This document shows, piece by piece, positions 1-10,909 of a stretch of 64,000 bases of DNA. Position 1 is the stretch's first letter; each line of letters begins with the position of its first letter. Source of the DNA: CALEMW01 sp964343835 (GTDB taxonomy: Bacteria; Krumholzibacteriota; Krumholzibacteriia; LZORAL124-64-63); assembly GCA_964343835.1 (NCBI GenBank), contig CAYFKR010000014.1:35169-99168 (forward strand). Reading direction: 5' to 3'. The notes beneath the pieces are model-generated. The model saw only the letters and a list, made by a program, of their open reading frames with translations, did no database searches and was not told where the DNA came from. A program made the position numbers and the translations under genes.

Positions 1-46
1 ATGTCCGGTATCAATTAGCGTCGATATCCATGCCTCGGGAGATTCC

Positions 47-2260
47 ATGACCCCGCACCGCCGCGCCTCGAACGCCGTCCTCGCTTCGGCCCTCGTCATC
101 CTGTGCCTCGTCGGGTCCGTCGGCGCCGCCGACTACGCCGTCCGCTGGGGCCACCCGTCGCCCCAGGGGCAGCCCATCTTCGGCCTGGCCTTCGCCGACG
201 ACCTGAACGGCTGGGCCGTGACCCGCGGCGGCGGTGTGCTGCGCAGCGTGGACGGAGCCGAGAGCTGGACGGTGATCGCACCGGCCGGGGCCTTCAGCGA
301 CGACCTGTACGACCTGGTCGTGCTCGGGGACGGTTCCCTGATCGTCGGCGGAGACTCCCTTTACCGCAGCGCCGACGGCGGCATGACCTGGCAAGCGCTC
401 CCACACCCCGCGACCGGCACGTTCTTCGACCTGTGCCTGATCCCCGGCGGCGGCGTGTCGGCGGCCAGCCGGGACGGGGAGGTGGTCGTCTCGTTCGACG
501 GCGGCGACAGCTGGAGTGCGGCCGGCCCCGGAGGCGGCGACATCCGCCAGCACCTGTGGATGGATTCCCTGCGGGGCTTCGCCGTGGGAGACGGCGTGAG
601 CCATCGCACCCTGGACGGCGGCATGACCTGGACCGAGGCCTTTCCGGCCTCGACGTTCGGCTGGAACACCATCGCGGCCGTGGACGACACGACCATCGTG
701 GTCTACGAGGATTTCGCGTCGGCCGTGAGCACGGATGCGGGGCAGACCTGGACGGTCGAGTCGGTGTTCTCCGCGCCCCTCTACCGCTACCGCCTGCTGG
801 TTCTGGCGCCGGATCACTGGCTGCTGACCACCCACCTGGAGGGCGCCGAGATCTGGGAGACCACCGACGGCGGTCTGACCTGGACCGAGCACTATTTCGC
901 CCGTGACCTCGGCTTCATGGCCATCGTGCAGCTGCCGTCGGGGCGGATCGTGTGCTCGGACGACATCGGCAACATCCGCTGGTCGGACGACCTGGGCGTG
1001 ACCCTCCACCTCGGCACCGTGGACCATTCCCGCCCCCATGGCGGGATAGGCTCCGTGGACCTGATCTCTCACCGGGTCGACGGTGCGATCTTCGCCCTCT
1101 CCGACGCTTCCTCCTATCCGGACCCCGATCTCCTGCTCCGCAGTGACGACGGCGGCCTGACCTGGATGCCCGTGCCCCTGCCGCCCACCAACGGCGTCGA
1201 CGGCATGGCCTGGCTCGATGCCGACACCGGCCTCGCCGCCGGCTACAATTCCATCGCCCGCACCACCGACGGCGGCGCTACCTGGACGCTCCTGGCCCTG
1301 GCGCCCGGCGGCCGCATCCGCAGCGTGGCCCTGCCCGCCGCCGACCGCTGGTTCTGCGCCGCCGCCAACGGTGGCACCGGCGACGCGGGCGGCGACATCC
1401 TCCGCAGCACCGACGGCGGCCTCACCTGGGCACCCGCCGGCGGCGGCCTGCCCACGGGCACCATGAACTCCTGGCTCGTGGAGTTCGACGACGGGGGCCT
1501 GCTCGGATTCGCCAGCGGCTACATCGGCGACATCAAGCGCACCTACCGCACCCTGGACGGCGGCGTGACCTGGAGCCTGGTCTCCGCGCTGGAGACCATC
1601 CAGGACGTGGCGTTCCCCGAGCCCGGCACGGTCGTGGCCGTCGGTGGCTTCTCGTCCTATCGCAGCACCGACGGCGGTGCGACCTGGACCTCGACGGCCC
1701 TGCCCCGGACCACGCGCGGCGTCGTCTTCGCGGATGCTTCGCGGGGGCTGGCCTGGGGATCCTCCGCCGCGTTCCTCGCCACCGAGGACGGCGGCCTCAC
1801 CTGGGAGTCCGTCCCGACCCCGTTCCTCTCGCCGACCCCGCCCTGGGACACGTACAACCGCGTCGACGCCTGCGGCGTGTCGGACGAGGGCTGGATCGTG
1901 GGGGGATACGGCAACAGACTGGTGGTGCTGAACGAGGTCTCGGCCACGGGGGTCGGGGCCGGTCACGGTGGTGGCGTGACCACGGCCGTGGTGATCGACG
2001 GGGCGACGCCCAACCCGTTCAACCCGATCACCGAGCTGCATTTCCGCACGTCGGTGGAGGGGACGGTCCGGGTGACCGTGCACGACCTCGCCGGCCGCGT
2101 GGTCCGCACCCTGTCCGATGGGCCCCGGCCTGCGGGCGACCATCGGATTACGTGGCGCGGTGTCGACGACGCGGGCCGCCCGGTCGCGGCCGGCGTCTAC
2201 CTGGCGAACGTCCGCGGGGGCGGCGGTGCGGCCACGGCCAAGCTCGTGCTCGTGAAGTAG
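47..2260 (+). CDS. Secreted BNR/YCF48-like beta-propeller protein with C-terminal FlgD/T9SS-like sorting domain
   Basis: A 737-residue secreted protein. Residues 1-27 are a signal peptide ending before ADYAVRW. The body carries about twelve copies of an S/T-x-D-G-G-x-T-W motif (for example SADGGMTW, TLDGGMTW, STDGGATW), the Asp-box repeat of BNR/YCF48/sialidase-like propellers. No catalytic residues can be assigned. From about residue 655 the sequence reads TPNPFNPITELHF and then a V-x-V-x-D-L-x-G-R-x-V core ending in AAGVYLANV. This is the C-terminal Ig-like domain used as a secretion or anchoring tag in FCB-type bacteria. The ATG at 47 follows GGGAG at 38-42. The stop lies 7 nt from the convergent stop of the next gene. 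Function is probably extracellular or surface binding; ligand unknown. Confidence 0.85.
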   Translation: MTPHRRASNAVLASALVILCLVGSVGAADYAVRWGHPSPQGQPIFGLAFADDLNGWAVTRGGGVLRSVDGAESWTVIAPAGAFSDDLYDLVVLGDGSLIVGGDSLYRSADGGMTWQALPHPATGTFFDLCLIPGGGVSAASRDGEVVVSFDGGDSWSAAGPGGGDIRQHLWMDSLRGFAVGDGVSHRTLDGGMTWTEAFPASTFGWNTIAAVDDTTIVVYEDFASAVSTDAGQTWTVESVFSAPLYRYRLLVLAPDHWLLTTHLEGAEIWETTDGGLTWTEHYFARDLGFMAIVQLPSGRIVCSDDIGNIRWSDDLGVTLHLGTVDHSRPHGGIGSVDLISHRVDGAIFALSDASSYPDPDLLLRSDDGGLTWMPVPLPPTNGVDGMAWLDADTGLAAGYNSIARTTDGGATWTLLALAPGGRIRSVALPAADRWFCAAANGGTGDAGGDILRSTDGGLTWAPAGGGLPTGTMNSWLVEFDDGGLLGFASGYIGDIKRTYRTLDGGVTWSLVSALETIQDVAFPEPGTVVAVGGFSSYRSTDGGATWTSTALPRTTRGVVFADASRGLAWGSSAAFLATEDGGLTWESVPTPFLSPTPPWDTYNRVDACGVSDEGWIVGGYGNRLVVLNEVSATGVGAGHGGGVTTAVVIDGATPNPFNPITELHFRTSVEGTVRVTVHDLAGRVVRTLSDGPRPAGDHRITWRGVDDAGRPVAAGVYLANVRGGGGAATAKLVLVK

Positions 2261-2267
2261 AGGGAGC

Positions 2268-3428
2268 TCAGTTCCCGACCGGCTCGTCCGTCAGCTTGAC
2301 GGCGATGCCGCGGCGCTCGAGTTCCCCGATCACCTTCGCCACCGGCACCACCAGCTCCTGGGGCTGCGCGCCGGCCTCGGCGACCTCGCCCCGGGCCAGC
2401 ATGGCCGCCAGGATGGCCGCCGGGAACCCGGTCATGCGCATCATGGCCGTCAGCCCCGTCTCTGGGTCCTCCCGATCCACGATCTCGATGCACCGCCGTC
2501 GCCGTTCGCCGTCGACCGTGCCGACGGCCTCGGCCCTCAGCAGCACCAGGTCCGGTCCCGTCTTGGGACAGGCCGCCTCGAGGCACGCGCCCAGCAGGTC
2601 GCGGGGACGGACGTCGCCGGCGGGAGTCTGCACGGGGTCGTTGCCGGTCAGGCCCACCTCCATCATCAGGCGGATCTTCTCGCAGTGGCCCGGATAGCGG
2701 ATGGTCTTGTAGTCCATGTCGCGTACGCGGCCCAGGAGGGTGCGCGGCAGGGTGGAGCAACCGCCGGAGGTCTGGAAGGCCTCCAGCTCGCCGAAGCCGT
2801 CGAACGACAGTGTCTCCAGCTCGCTCATGCCGGGCACCACGGCCTGCTCGCCGTCGCGGATCACCAGGCAGGGCTCGATGTACTCGTTGATCAGTCCCTG
2901 CACCGCGAACACGATCATGTAGTCCAGGGGCGGCTGCGGGTCGGCGGGCAGGCCGCCCACGCGCAGCGTGACCCGTTCGCACGTATCCCAGGCGTGGTCC
3001 ACGGCCAGGTGCCAGCCGAGCAGGCCGGCCAGGCCCGGAGCCAGGCCGCAGTCGGGCAGCACGGTCACGCCGGCGGCGGCTGCGGCCTCGTGCTGGGCGA
3101 ACTGGGCGTCCACGACGTCGTTGTTTCCCCCCAGGTCCAGGAAGTGGCAGCCGTGTCGGATGGCCGTGCCGGTCAGATCCGCGTTGTACCAGTAGTTCAC
3201 CGCGCTGATGCAGGCGTCGGCGCCGTCGAACAGGGGAGCGGTGAGGTCGGCGTCGCGCACGTCGCCCTGGTGGACGTGGATGCGCTCATCGGGGAAGGCG
3301 GTCCGGAAGTCCGTCAGGGTGGGGCCGTGGAACTCGAGCACGTCGAGGTGTTCCAGGTCGGGCTGGCGGAGCAGGTCGTGGGCGATGGCGCGGGCCTGCA
3401 TGCCGGCGCCCAGGAGCAGGATGCGCAT
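2268..3428 (-). CDS. Saccharopine dehydrogenase family protein (lysine 6-dehydrogenase-like)
   Basis: A 386-residue soluble oxidoreductase. It opens with the Rossmann nucleotide-binding motif LLLGAGMQARAIA (residues 4-16). A second NAD(P)-domain stretch follows, including CISAVNYWYN and HFLDLGGNND, the pattern of the LYS9/saccharopine dehydrogenase family. Related proteins act on lysine or carboxynorspermidine; the substrate here cannot be read from sequence. The ATG at 3428 was chosen because GGAGG lies 5 nt upstream; a longer in-frame start at 3488 has no such site. It is divergent from the fumarase genes and convergent with the propeller gene. Confidence 0.85.
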   Translation of the reverse strand: MRILLLGAGMQARAIAHDLLRQPDLEHLDVLEFHGPTLTDFRTAFPDERIHVHQGDVRDADLTAPLFDGADACISAVNYWYNADLTGTAIRHGCHFLDLGGNNDVVDAQFAQHEAAAAAGVTVLPDCGLAPGLAGLLGWHLAVDHAWDTCERVTLRVGGLPADPQPPLDYMIVFAVQGLINEYIEPCLVIRDGEQAVVPGMSELETLSFDGFGELEAFQTSGGCSTLPRTLLGRVRDMDYKTIRYPGHCEKIRLMMEVGLTGNDPVQTPAGDVRPRDLLGACLEAACPKTGPDLVLLRAEAVGTVDGERRRRCIEIVDREDPETGLTAMMRMTGFPAAILAAMLARGEVAEAGAQPQELVVPVAKVIGELERRGIAVKLTDEPVGN

Positions 3429-3499
3429 GGGATCCTCCGGGGGTGACGGTGACCCGCGAAATGTGCCCCATCGGACGCGCGGAGGCAACGGGGATTGCC

Positions 3500-3528
3500 T
3501 TGATCGGGTCCGAGCCAGGAGTTACGAT
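3500..3528 (+). promoter_or_regulatory. Predicted sigma-70 promoter for the fumarase genes
   Basis: TTGATC at 3500-3505, a 17-nt spacer, and TACGAT at 3523-3528. It lies 44 nt upstream of the fumarase alpha start. The same -10 hexamer occurs in the hppA promoter. Confidence 0.55.
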
Positions 3529-3571
3529 CCCGCCGAGCCCGCACCGTCAACCACCCAACCGGAGGCCGCCG

Positions 3572-4474
3572 ATGGACGCCAAGACCCTCCAGGCCCGACT
3601 CCTGGAGCTGATCCGCCGCACGTCCTGCGAGATGCCGCAGGACATGATCCGCGCCGTGGACAAGGCGTGGCGCAGGGAGAAGAAGGACACCACCGCCAAG
3701 TACGCCCTGGGCGTGATGCGCGACAACATCAAGCTCGCCAACGAGCTCTCCCAGCCCCTGTGCCAGGACACCGGCACGGTGGTCTGCTACGTGGACCGTC
3801 CGTCGTGGATGAGCGAGCGCGCCTTCCGTGCCGCCTTCGACAAGGCCGTGGCCAGGGCCACGAAGCTGGGCTACCTGCGGCAGAACTCGGTGGACTCCAT
3901 CACCGGAAAGAACTCCGGCAACAACCTCGGCCCCGGCAGCCCCGTCTACCACTTCCATGAGGTGACCGGCAAGACCCTCTCGGTCCGCATGATGCTCAAG
4001 GGCGGCGGCAGCGAGAACGTGTCGGCCCAGTACGCCCTGCCGGACAATCGTCTGGGCGCCGGCCGCGACCTCGACGGCGTGCGCAAGTGCGTGCTCGACG
4101 CCGTGCACCAGGCTCAGGGCAAGGGCTGCGGCCCTGGTATCCTCGGGGTCTGCGTGGGCGGCGATCGCGCCACCGGGTACGTGTCGGCCAAGGAGCAGTT
4201 CTTCCGCACCCTGGACGACCGGAACGACGACCGCACCCTCGCCAAGCTGGAGAAGACGCTGCTGGACGAGGCCAATTCCCTGGGCATCGGCCCCATGGGC
4301 TTCGGCGGCGGCACCACCCTGCTGGGAGTCAAGATGGCCGCCCGCAACCGGGTGCCCGCGTCGTTCTACGTGACCGTGGCCTACATGTGCTGGGCCTACC
4401 GCCGCAACGGGTTCAAGCTGAGCGAGGGCGGCCGCGTCACCGGCTGGCTCTACGACCAGGGAGGTGCGCGATGA
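3572..4474 (+). CDS. Class I fumarate hydratase, alpha (N-terminal) subunit
   Basis: A 300-residue subunit of the oxygen-sensitive [4Fe-4S] hydro-lyase that interconverts fumarate and malate. The family patterns LCQDTGTVVCYV (about residues 66-77) and GPGILGVCVGGDR carry cysteines expected to bind the cluster, together with GPMGFGGGTTLLGVK. Length fits the split alpha subunit rather than fused FumA. The ATG at 3572 is preceded by GGAGG at 3561-3565; the reading frame extends upstream to 3443 without a comparable site. It overlaps the beta subunit by ATGA. L-tartrate dehydratase TtdA is a close relative and cannot be fully excluded. Confidence 0.92.
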   Translation: MDAKTLQARLLELIRRTSCEMPQDMIRAVDKAWRREKKDTTAKYALGVMRDNIKLANELSQPLCQDTGTVVCYVDRPSWMSERAFRAAFDKAVARATKLGYLRQNSVDSITGKNSGNNLGPGSPVYHFHEVTGKTLSVRMMLKGGGSENVSAQYALPDNRLGAGRDLDGVRKCVLDAVHQAQGKGCGPGILGVCVGGDRATGYVSAKEQFFRTLDDRNDDRTLAKLEKTLLDEANSLGIGPMGFGGGTTLLGVKMAARNRVPASFYVTVAYMCWAYRRNGFKLSEGGRVTGWLYDQGGAR

Positions 4475-5037
4475 TCCTCGAGGCCCCCTTCACCGCGAAG
4501 AAGATGCGCGAACTGCGCGTGGGCGACGTCGTGGAGATCACCGGCAAGCTGTTCACCGGCCGCGACGCCTTCCACAAGTACCTGCACGACGGCGGCAAGC
4601 CGCCCGTCGACCTGAAGGACTCCATCATCTATCACTGCGGCCCGGTGGTGGTGAAGGAGGGCGGCAAGTGGGTCGTCAAGGCCGCCGGACCGACGACCTC
4701 CATCCGCGAGGAGCCCTACCAGGGGCCGTTGATGGAGCAGTACGGGATCCGCGGCGTCATCGGCAAGGGCGGCATGGGGCCCAAGACCCTGGCCGCGTGC
4801 AAGAAGGTGGGCGGGTGCTACTTCCACGCCATCGGCGGCGCTGCCCAGGTGCTGGCGAAGCGCGTGACGAGCGTGCCGGACGTCCACCTGCTCGAGGAGT
4901 TCGGATCGCCGGAGGCGGTCTGGGAGTTCGAGGTCGTCAAGTTCCCTGTCGTGGTGACCATGGACAGTCACGGCGGTTCCCTGCATGCGGAGGTCGACGC
5001 CGTCTCGGCGAAGGCCCTCGGCAAGCTGATCGGGTGA
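4471..5037 (+). CDS. Class I fumarate hydratase, beta (C-terminal) subunit
   Basis: A 188-residue partner of the preceding alpha subunit, equivalent to the C-terminal domain of fused class I fumarases. Recognisable segments are AGPTTSIREEPY, IRGVIGKGGMG and GCYFHAIGGAAQVLAKR. The ATG at 4471 lies inside the alpha stop (ATGA) with GGAGG at 4460-4464, so the two subunits should be translationally coupled. The Wzz-like gene begins 13 nt downstream, so the polysaccharide genes may be co-transcribed. TtdB is the alternative assignment. Confidence 0.92.
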   Translation: MILEAPFTAKKMRELRVGDVVEITGKLFTGRDAFHKYLHDGGKPPVDLKDSIIYHCGPVVVKEGGKWVVKAAGPTTSIREEPYQGPLMEQYGIRGVIGKGGMGPKTLAACKKVGGCYFHAIGGAAQVLAKRVTSVPDVHLLEEFGSPEAVWEFEVVKFPVVVTMDSHGGSLHAEVDAVSAKALGKLIG

Positions 5038-5050
5038 CCGGAGGAGGAGC

Positions 5051-6370
5051 ATGAGCCAGCATTCCGGAGACCAGGGCGCGGGAAGGATCCCGCACGAGGA
5101 GTTCCTCTCCCTGGCTGAGATCCTCAACATCCTGTGGCGCCGCAAGGTGATGATCGTGCTGCTGACCCTGCTGGGGCTGGTGGCGGGCATCGTGTACGGC
5201 ATCGTCACGCCACCCCTCTACCGGGCCACGGCCAACGTGCGCCCCGGCATCACCAGATACAACAGCAACGGCCACCCCCAGCGCACCTGGCACCTGAAGG
5301 ACATCGTGCGCTGGTACCGGGGCGGCCTCTACAACACGGGCGTGCGCCGGTCCTTGGGCTGGGAGAGCAACGGCCTGGTGCCGCTGATCGAGGCCGAGTT
5401 CATTCCCCGTGGCGTGGGCGTGCAGGGCGGCGACGTGGTGACCCTCACCCTGCTGCACGTGGACGGCCTGGAGGCCCGCGAGGTGCTGGACGCATCCATC
5501 GACGCCTTCAACGAGTACGCCGAGGTCAACAGCGTGGGCAGCGACATCTCCCTGTCGCGCAACAGCCTCCAGCGCCAGATCGAACAGCTCGCCAACGACC
5601 GCGAGGACGTCGAGGTCAAGAAGGCCCTGCTGGACGTGGAGATCGAACGGGCCAGCGCCGAGCTGGGCGTGATCGCCGTGGAGGAGGAGGCCCTGGAGCT
5701 GAAGATCGCCGAGCACGAGGCGGCCCAGCGTCATCGCGAGGCCAAGGCCGGACGGCTGGAGGAGGGCGTCGAGTCCGCCCGCTCCGAGCTCGGCGAGATG
5801 GACGGCATCCTGGACCGCATGCGCGTGAAGGAGGCCCGGCAGGACGAGCGCGACTCGCTGATGACGACCGAGCCCCTGGTCGACGCCGTGTCCCTGCCCT
5901 GGTGGGAGATGGTGGAGGACAAGACCGCCAGCACCGGGCGCCTGTTGCTGAGCACCCTGAACATGCAGCGCGCCATGTGGAACCACGAGCTCGAGGCCGT
6001 GGAACTGCGGGCCGAGTACGAGACCGCCGACCTGGCCCGCCGCGCCGAGCTGCTGACCGAGCGGTTCGATCTGGCCAACCGCCGCCGCCTGGTCGAGCTG
6101 GACGTGCGCGAGAAGGAGCTGAACCGGGACCGCGCCCTGGCCCAGGAGATCGTCAACATCGACGACGAGATCCGGCTCATCGAGTCGCGCCTGGAGGTGC
6201 TGACCTCCCTGGAGAAGATCGGTGTGATCGAGGCCACCGAGAAGCCCGTGCGGCCGCGGAAGCAGCGGGCCATCGGGCTGCTGACCCTGGCCGGCCTGCT
6301 CGGGTCGGTGGGGCTGGCCTTCGTCTGGGAGTACCTGTCGCGCAACCGCGCGGAGATCTTCCGCTCCTGA
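5051..6370 (+). CDS. Wzz/GumC-type polysaccharide chain-length determinant-like membrane protein
   Basis: A 439-residue inner-membrane protein. A cytoplasmic N-terminus leads to TM1 at about residues 33-52 (MIVLLTLLGLVAGIVYGIV), followed by PPLYRATANV, typical of Wzz/GumC proteins. A long periplasmic region rich in Glu, Arg and Leu (about 150-390) should form coiled coil. TM2 lies at about 405-428, after EKPVRPRKQ. There is no C-terminal BY-kinase domain. The family sets O-antigen or exopolysaccharide chain length. It sits 4 nt upstream of a flippase. No glycosyltransferase or polymerase is adjacent. Confidence 0.82.
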   Translation: MSQHSGDQGAGRIPHEEFLSLAEILNILWRRKVMIVLLTLLGLVAGIVYGIVTPPLYRATANVRPGITRYNSNGHPQRTWHLKDIVRWYRGGLYNTGVRRSLGWESNGLVPLIEAEFIPRGVGVQGGDVVTLTLLHVDGLEAREVLDASIDAFNEYAEVNSVGSDISLSRNSLQRQIEQLANDREDVEVKKALLDVEIERASAELGVIAVEEEALELKIAEHEAAQRHREAKAGRLEEGVESARSELGEMDGILDRMRVKEARQDERDSLMTTEPLVDAVSLPWWEMVEDKTASTGRLLLSTLNMQRAMWNHELEAVELRAEYETADLARRAELLTERFDLANRRRLVELDVREKELNRDRALAQEIVNIDDEIRLIESRLEVLTSLEKIGVIEATEKPVRPRKQRAIGLLTLAGLLGSVGLAFVWEYLSRNRAEIFRS

Positions 6371-6374
6371 CGCG

Positions 6375-7694
6375 ATGACCGATCGCAAGCACCCGCACCA
6401 CGACGACGGCCGCCGGATCCCCTCCGGCGGCCGTCGTGCTTGGGCGGACGTGGGCGTGCTGATCGGCGGACAACTCGCGACCCAGCTCCTGAACCTGATC
6501 GCCCTGGGCGTGGCGGCGAGGGTGCTGGGCGTGGACGACTTCGGCCTGGTGCAGGTGGCGGTGGCCGCGGCGGCCTATGCGCTGGTGGCTGCCGAGGCGG
6601 GACTGTTCACCGTGGGGGTGCGCGACCTGGCCAGGATCCGGGACGCCGCCGAGGCCCGCTCCCTGATCCGCCTGCGAGGCGGGCTGCTGCTGGGGCTCGC
6701 GCTGGTTGCCGTACCCGTGACGGTGCCGTTCGCCTCCCTGCTGCCGGGGTTCGGTGTGGACCCCGCCGTCTTCCTGCTCTACCTGGCCGCCCTGATCCCC
6801 CAGGCCTTCATGCTGGACTGGGCCGCCCTGGGGCTGGGCCTGACGGTGGGGGCGGGTACGGCCCGCGCCCTGCGGGCCGCGGTGCAGGCGGTGCTGGTGA
6901 TCGCGCTGCTGGGAGCGATGGACGGCGTCTTGGGCCAGCCGGCGCGACGTTGGCTGGGCGTGTTCTACCTGGTCGGGTACCTGGTCGGCAACGGTGCGGT
7001 GTGGCTGGCCGTGCGGCGTCGGCTCGGGGGCGCCCTGCGGCCGTCGTGGGGGCGCGGCGAGGGACGTCGGCGGGCCCTCGCCGAGGCGCTGCCGGTGGGA
7101 GGCGCCAACCTGGTGCGCCGGGTGCTGTACAACGTCGACATCCTGTTGCTGGGAGTCCTGGCCGCTCCGGCGGCGGCCGGCCGCTACGCTGCAGCGGCCA
7201 AGCTGGGGTTCGTGCTGGTGGTGGGGGCGGAGGTGGCCATGGGCGCCCTGCTGCCCCGGCTGTCGCGGGCCTGGGAGGAGGGGCCCGGGGCGTTCCGCCG
7301 GATGCTGCGGCGGCAGGCCGTCGCCCTGCTGGGGGTGACCGTCGTGGCCGCCGTGGCCGGGGGGCTGCTGGGGCCCGCGGTGCTCGGCATCGTGTTCGGC
7401 GAGGGGTTCGCGGCGTCGGCCGAGGTACTGCGCCTGCTGTTGCCCGCCTACGGCCTGCTGGCCCTGGGTCTGCTGTTTCACGAGGCCCAGGTGGCGGCCC
7501 ATCGTCAACGGGGAGCGCTGATTCCGCTGGTGGTCGCGGCCGTGGTGGCGGTGGGAGGCGGCCTGGTGCTGATCCCCGGGGCGGGCGCGCTCGGTGCCGC
7601 CCGGGCCATGCTGGCGGCCCATGCCGTCTACGCCGTGGGCGGCCTGCTGCGCCTCCGGGGCCTGAAGGCCTGCCGAGACCCGTCCTTGGCCTGA
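6375..7694 (+). CDS. Polysaccharide biosynthesis flippase (Wzx/MOP superfamily)
   Basis: A 439-residue integral membrane protein with about 12 hydrophobic segments after a short charged N-terminus. The start GGQLATQLLNLIALGVAARVLG matches the first helices of RfbX/Wzx flippases, and a later ANLVRRVLYNVDILLLG resembles their second half. It would move lipid-linked oligosaccharides across the inner membrane. It follows the Wzz-like gene by 4 nt, consistent with a working pair. Base composition is very GC-rich, so the opposite frames are open but not coding. Confidence 0.85.
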   Translation: MTDRKHPHHDDGRRIPSGGRRAWADVGVLIGGQLATQLLNLIALGVAARVLGVDDFGLVQVAVAAAAYALVAAEAGLFTVGVRDLARIRDAAEARSLIRLRGGLLLGLALVAVPVTVPFASLLPGFGVDPAVFLLYLAALIPQAFMLDWAALGLGLTVGAGTARALRAAVQAVLVIALLGAMDGVLGQPARRWLGVFYLVGYLVGNGAVWLAVRRRLGGALRPSWGRGEGRRRALAEALPVGGANLVRRVLYNVDILLLGVLAAPAAAGRYAAAAKLGFVLVVGAEVAMGALLPRLSRAWEEGPGAFRRMLRRQAVALLGVTVVAAVAGGLLGPAVLGIVFGEGFAASAEVLRLLLPAYGLLALGLLFHEAQVAAHRQRGALIPLVVAAVVAVGGGLVLIPGAGALGAARAMLAAHAVYAVGGLLRLRGLKACRDPSLA

Positions 7695-7714
7695 GGACCC
7701 CTTTCCTCTATATT
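7686..7714 (+). promoter_or_regulatory. Predicted sigma-70 promoter for the FKBP gene
   Basis: TTGGCC at 7686-7691, a 17-nt spacer, and TATATT at 7709-7714. It overlaps the end of the flippase gene and is 57 nt upstream of the FKBP start. An imperfect hairpin (arms of 9 nt, 7726-7745) lies in the leader. Confidence 0.6.
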
Positions 7715-7771
7715 GGCACGGCTTCGCGTCCGGGCCCCCGGGCGCTCATTCACTGACCAGGGGAGACCACG

Positions 7772-8584
7772 ATGACGCGATCGATGAAGTTCCTGGCGCT
7801 GGCCGCCCTGCTGGCCGTGCTGCCTCTTTCGGCCCTGGGCTGCAAGGGCGAGGACGGGGACGCCGTCGCGGGCGATGGCCCCGCAATCAACCAGGAAGTG
7901 ACCATCATGGAAGGCCTGACCATCAAGGACGTCACCGTGGGCGAGGGCCGTGCGGTGGAGAAGGGCGACGTCGTGACCGCCCACTATACCGGCTGGGTGC
8001 TCGTGGACGGCGTGAAGGCCGAGACGCCCTTCGACAGCTCCGTCGAGCGCGGCGAGCCCGTGTCGTTCCCCATCGGCGTCGGTCGCCTGATCCGCGGCTG
8101 GGACGAAGGCATCCCCGGCATGCTGGAGGGCGGCAAGCGCGAGCTGACCATCGCTCCGGACCTGGGTTACGGTTCCGTGGACCGCCCCAACATCCCCGCC
8201 AACAGCACCCTGTTCTTCGAGGTGGAGATCCTGGACATCCCCGCCGTCGAGATGAACGACGAGGTCGTGGGCGAGGGTGCCGTGGCCGAGGTCGGCGACA
8301 ACGTCAAGGTCCACTACACCGGCTGGATCTACGAGAACGGCGAGAAGAAGGGCGAGCCCTTCGACAGCTCCCACAACCGCAACCAGGCCTTCGAGTTCCA
8401 GCTCGGCGCCGGCATGGTGATCAGCGGCTGGGACCAGGGTGTGGAGGGCATGCAGGTGGGCGGCAAGCGCGCCCTGATCATTCCCCCCGAGCTGGGCTAC
8501 GGCGCCCGCGGCGCCGGCGGCGTGATTCCGCCCAACGCCACCCTGTACTTCGACGTGGAACTGCTGGAGGTTGTGGGCAAGTAA
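7772..8584 (+). CDS. Tandem FKBP-type peptidyl-prolyl isomerase lipoprotein
   Basis: A 270-residue exported protein. The hydrophobic leader ends in SALGCKGEDGD; Cys25 could be lipidated, although the lipobox is not canonical. Two complete FKBP domains follow, at about residues 60-155 and 165-270. Each carries the GWD(E/Q)G...GGKR...P(D/E)LGYG core and the VxxHYTGW strand. It would catalyse prolyl cis-trans isomerisation or act as a periplasmic chaperone. The duplication inside one chain is less common than single-domain FKBPs. It is a single-gene unit with its own promoter and terminator. Confidence 0.93.
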   Translation: MTRSMKFLALAALLAVLPLSALGCKGEDGDAVAGDGPAINQEVTIMEGLTIKDVTVGEGRAVEKGDVVTAHYTGWVLVDGVKAETPFDSSVERGEPVSFPIGVGRLIRGWDEGIPGMLEGGKRELTIAPDLGYGSVDRPNIPANSTLFFEVEILDIPAVEMNDEVVGEGAVAEVGDNVKVHYTGWIYENGEKKGEPFDSSHNRNQAFEFQLGAGMVISGWDQGVEGMQVGGKRALIIPPELGYGARGAGGVIPPNATLYFDVELLEVVGK

Positions 8585-8602
8585 CCCATCCCCACCGGTT
8601 TG

Positions 8603-8634
8603 CGACGGCGGCTCCCGGTCGGGGGCCGCCGTCG
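8603..8634 (+). terminator. Predicted hairpin terminator after the FKBP gene
   Basis: A 14-bp stem (8603-8616 with 8621-8634, one G-T pair) and a 4-nt loop, 18 nt after the stop. The T-run downstream is weak (GTTT), so efficiency is uncertain. Confidence 0.6.
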
Positions 8635-8645
8635 ACGTTTGATCC

Positions 8646-8690
8646 GCGTTTTCAAAAACGCTTGCAATCCGGTCGGGTTTTTCCTACGAT
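8646..8690 (+). promoter_or_regulatory. Predicted hppA promoter with an abutting palindromic operator
   Basis: The promoter is TTGCAA at 8662-8667, a 17-nt spacer and TACGAT at 8685-8690. A perfect palindrome (GCGTTTT-CA-AAAACGC, 8646-8661) ends at the base before the -35 element, a usual position for an activator or repressor site. The leader also contains an 8-bp stem-loop (8765-8772 with 8781-8788). Confidence 0.55.
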
Positions 8691-8822
8691 TTCCGGCGCA
8701 TCGGAGCATGGCGACCCACGAGGCCGCCTTTTCTTTTTGCGCCGGATTGCGAGCCGAGTCGAACGAACCCGCGTCCCGTTGCGGGTTCCCCCATGTGACA
8801 CGAGTCCAAGGAGTCTCCGCCC

Positions 8823-10853
<2,031 letters not shown>

Positions 10854-10877
10854 ATAGCCGCGGCGCAGACTCCTGGA

Positions 10878-10909
10878 GGCCCGCTCCCCGTTCGGGGGGC
10901 GGGCCTTTT
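10878..10909 (+). terminator. Intrinsic terminator after hppA
   Basis: A 12-bp GC stem (10878-10889 with 10894-10905), a 4-nt loop and TTTT, starting 24 nt after the hppA stop. Confidence 0.88.

Noticed and set aside
11..2143. Minus-strand open frame of 710 codons opposite the propeller gene
   Set aside because: It lies wholly antisense to a gene with clear domain repeats. Its Gly/Ala/Val/Arg-rich translation is the usual shadow of GC-rich codon bias.
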